Shown in pieces: positions 22,475-22,998 of a DNA stretch of 22,998 bases. Position numbers and translations under genes: made by a program. The stretch is taken from the NCBI GenBank assembly GCA_009885425.1, contig VFKS01000263.1, positions 1-22,998 on the forward strand. The letters run 5' to 3'. Below the pieces are notes generated by a model. That model had not been told where the DNA came from, did no database searches, and saw only the letters and a list, made by a program, of their open reading frames with translations. Positions within the stretch are counted from its first letter, which is position 1. Each line of letters starts with the position of its first letter. The stretch is from Novosphingobium sp. (GTDB lineage Bacteria; Pseudomonadota; Alphaproteobacteria; Sphingomonadales; Sphingomonadaceae).

Positions 22475-22998
22475 ATGACCCAGACCAAAACGCTTTACGC
22501 TGCTTTCGCAGACCACATCGCTGCCGCGCTCGATGCGCTGGAGGCGGCGGGTACGCTGCCGGCCGGGCTGAACCGCGCCGCGATCACGGTCGAGCCGCCA
22601 CGTGATCCCAGCCATGGCGATCTGGCCACCAACGCCGCGATGGTGCTGGCCAAACCGGCCGGAACCAATCCGCGCGCACTGGCCGAGGCGCTGGTGGGTG
22701 AGCTTAACAAGCTGCCATCGGTGACTTCGGCTGAAATCGCCGGACCGGGCTTTATCAACCTGCGCGTTGCCGCCGATGCCTGGATTGTTGAGCTGCGCGC
22801 GATTGCCGCGGCTGGGGCGGACTATGGCCGCTCTACCAGCGGCGGCGGGTCGGTGGTCAACGTTGAATACGTCTCGGCCAACCCGACCGGGCCGATGCAC
22901 ATGGGCCATTGCCGCGGCGCGGTGGTCGGCGATGCCTTGGCGTCCTTGCTCGAATGGGCCGGGCACAAGGTCATCCGCGAATATTACGTCAACGATGC
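22475..22998 (+). CDS. argS: Arginyl-tRNA synthetase, N-terminal part cut by window edge
   Basis: The first 174 residues are present. An additional N-terminal domain typical of ArgRS (Add1, about 5-110: [21 protein letters not shown] ... GPGFINLRV) is followed by the class I catalytic start [26 protein letters not shown], with the HIGH signature as HMGH (142-145). The enzyme charges tRNA-Arg with arginine. The start ATG has a weak AAGAG upstream. The KMSKS-like loop and anticodon domain lie beyond the window. Confidence 0.96.
   Translation, partial: MTQTKTLYAAFADHIAAALDALEAAGTLPAGLNRAAITVEPPRDPSHGDLATNAAMVLAKPAGTNPRALAEALVGELNKLPSVTSAEIAGPGFINLRVAADAWIVELRAIAAAGADYGRSTSGGGSVVNVEYVSANPTGPMHMGHCRGAVVGDALASLLEWAGHKVIREYYVND

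Noticed and set aside
1..22998. CRISPR arrays, insertion sequences, prophage, toxin-antitoxin or defence genes
   Set aside because: No spaced direct repeats, transposase, integrase or small overlapping TA-like pair was seen; every sizeable stretch is accounted for by housekeeping, catabolic or pilus genes.

Overview
The window is GC-rich, tightly packed chromosomal DNA. Gene content and order (a large TonB-dependent receptor, an alphaproteobacterial Tad/Cpa pilus cluster, ispH-thrB-rnhA, CpaD and CpaE of the Caulobacter type) point to an alphaproteobacterium, most likely Sphingomonadales (Novosphingobium/Erythrobacter/Sphingopyxis-like). This placement rests on recognising protein families, not on a search. 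No rRNA, tRNA, IS element, prophage, CRISPR array or defence system was seen. The longest gene-free stretch is 2719-2992 (274 bp).

Layout. (1) 1-2718 (-): a TonB-dependent outer-membrane receptor cut by the left edge. (2) 2719-2992: a divergent regulatory region with a promoter-like element overlapped by a 16-bp palindrome. (3) 2993-8035 (+): thiolase, short-chain dehydrogenase, crotonase-fold enzyme, TetR regulator, methylthioadenosine phosphorylase and maleylacetoacetate isomerase. The last four are joined by ATGA or TAATG start/stop overlaps. (4) 8097-9554 (+): a MarR regulator and fumarylacetoacetate hydrolase, closed by a strong terminator. With the isomerase, the hydrolase forms the last two steps of tyrosine/homogentisate breakdown. 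(5) 17149 down to 9619 (-): Tad pilus genes cpaA, cpaB, cpaC, cpaD, cpaE, tadB, tadC. The motor ATPase gene cpaF/tadA, usually found between cpaE and tadB, is absent; a 65-bp gap with a GC hairpin lies there instead. No flp pilin or tadE/F/G gene is in the window. (6) 17225-19263 (+): an alpha/beta hydrolase of the monoacylglycerol lipase/lysophospholipase type, overlapping a DauA-like FAD amine dehydrogenase. The hydrolase appears to start at a non-standard ATT codon behind a perfect AGGAGG. (7) 21639 down to 19260 (-): ispH-thrB-rnhA, all overlapping. (8) 21717-22367 (+): a small unknown lipoprotein. (9) 22475-22998 (+): the 5' part of argS.

How the parts fit. The receptor and the thiolase/dehydrogenase/crotonase/TetR set look like an uptake and beta-oxidation-like unit for an unidentified acyl or alicyclic substrate, probably repressed by the TetR protein at the 2949-2964 palindrome (inference). 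The MarR gene has an 8+8 bp inverted repeat over its own ribosome-binding site, which suggests autoregulation. The items most worth checking are the missing cpaF, the ATT start, the crotonase without the two hydratase glutamates, the operator palindromes and several strong intra-operonic hairpins. I see no clearly novel multi-gene system.
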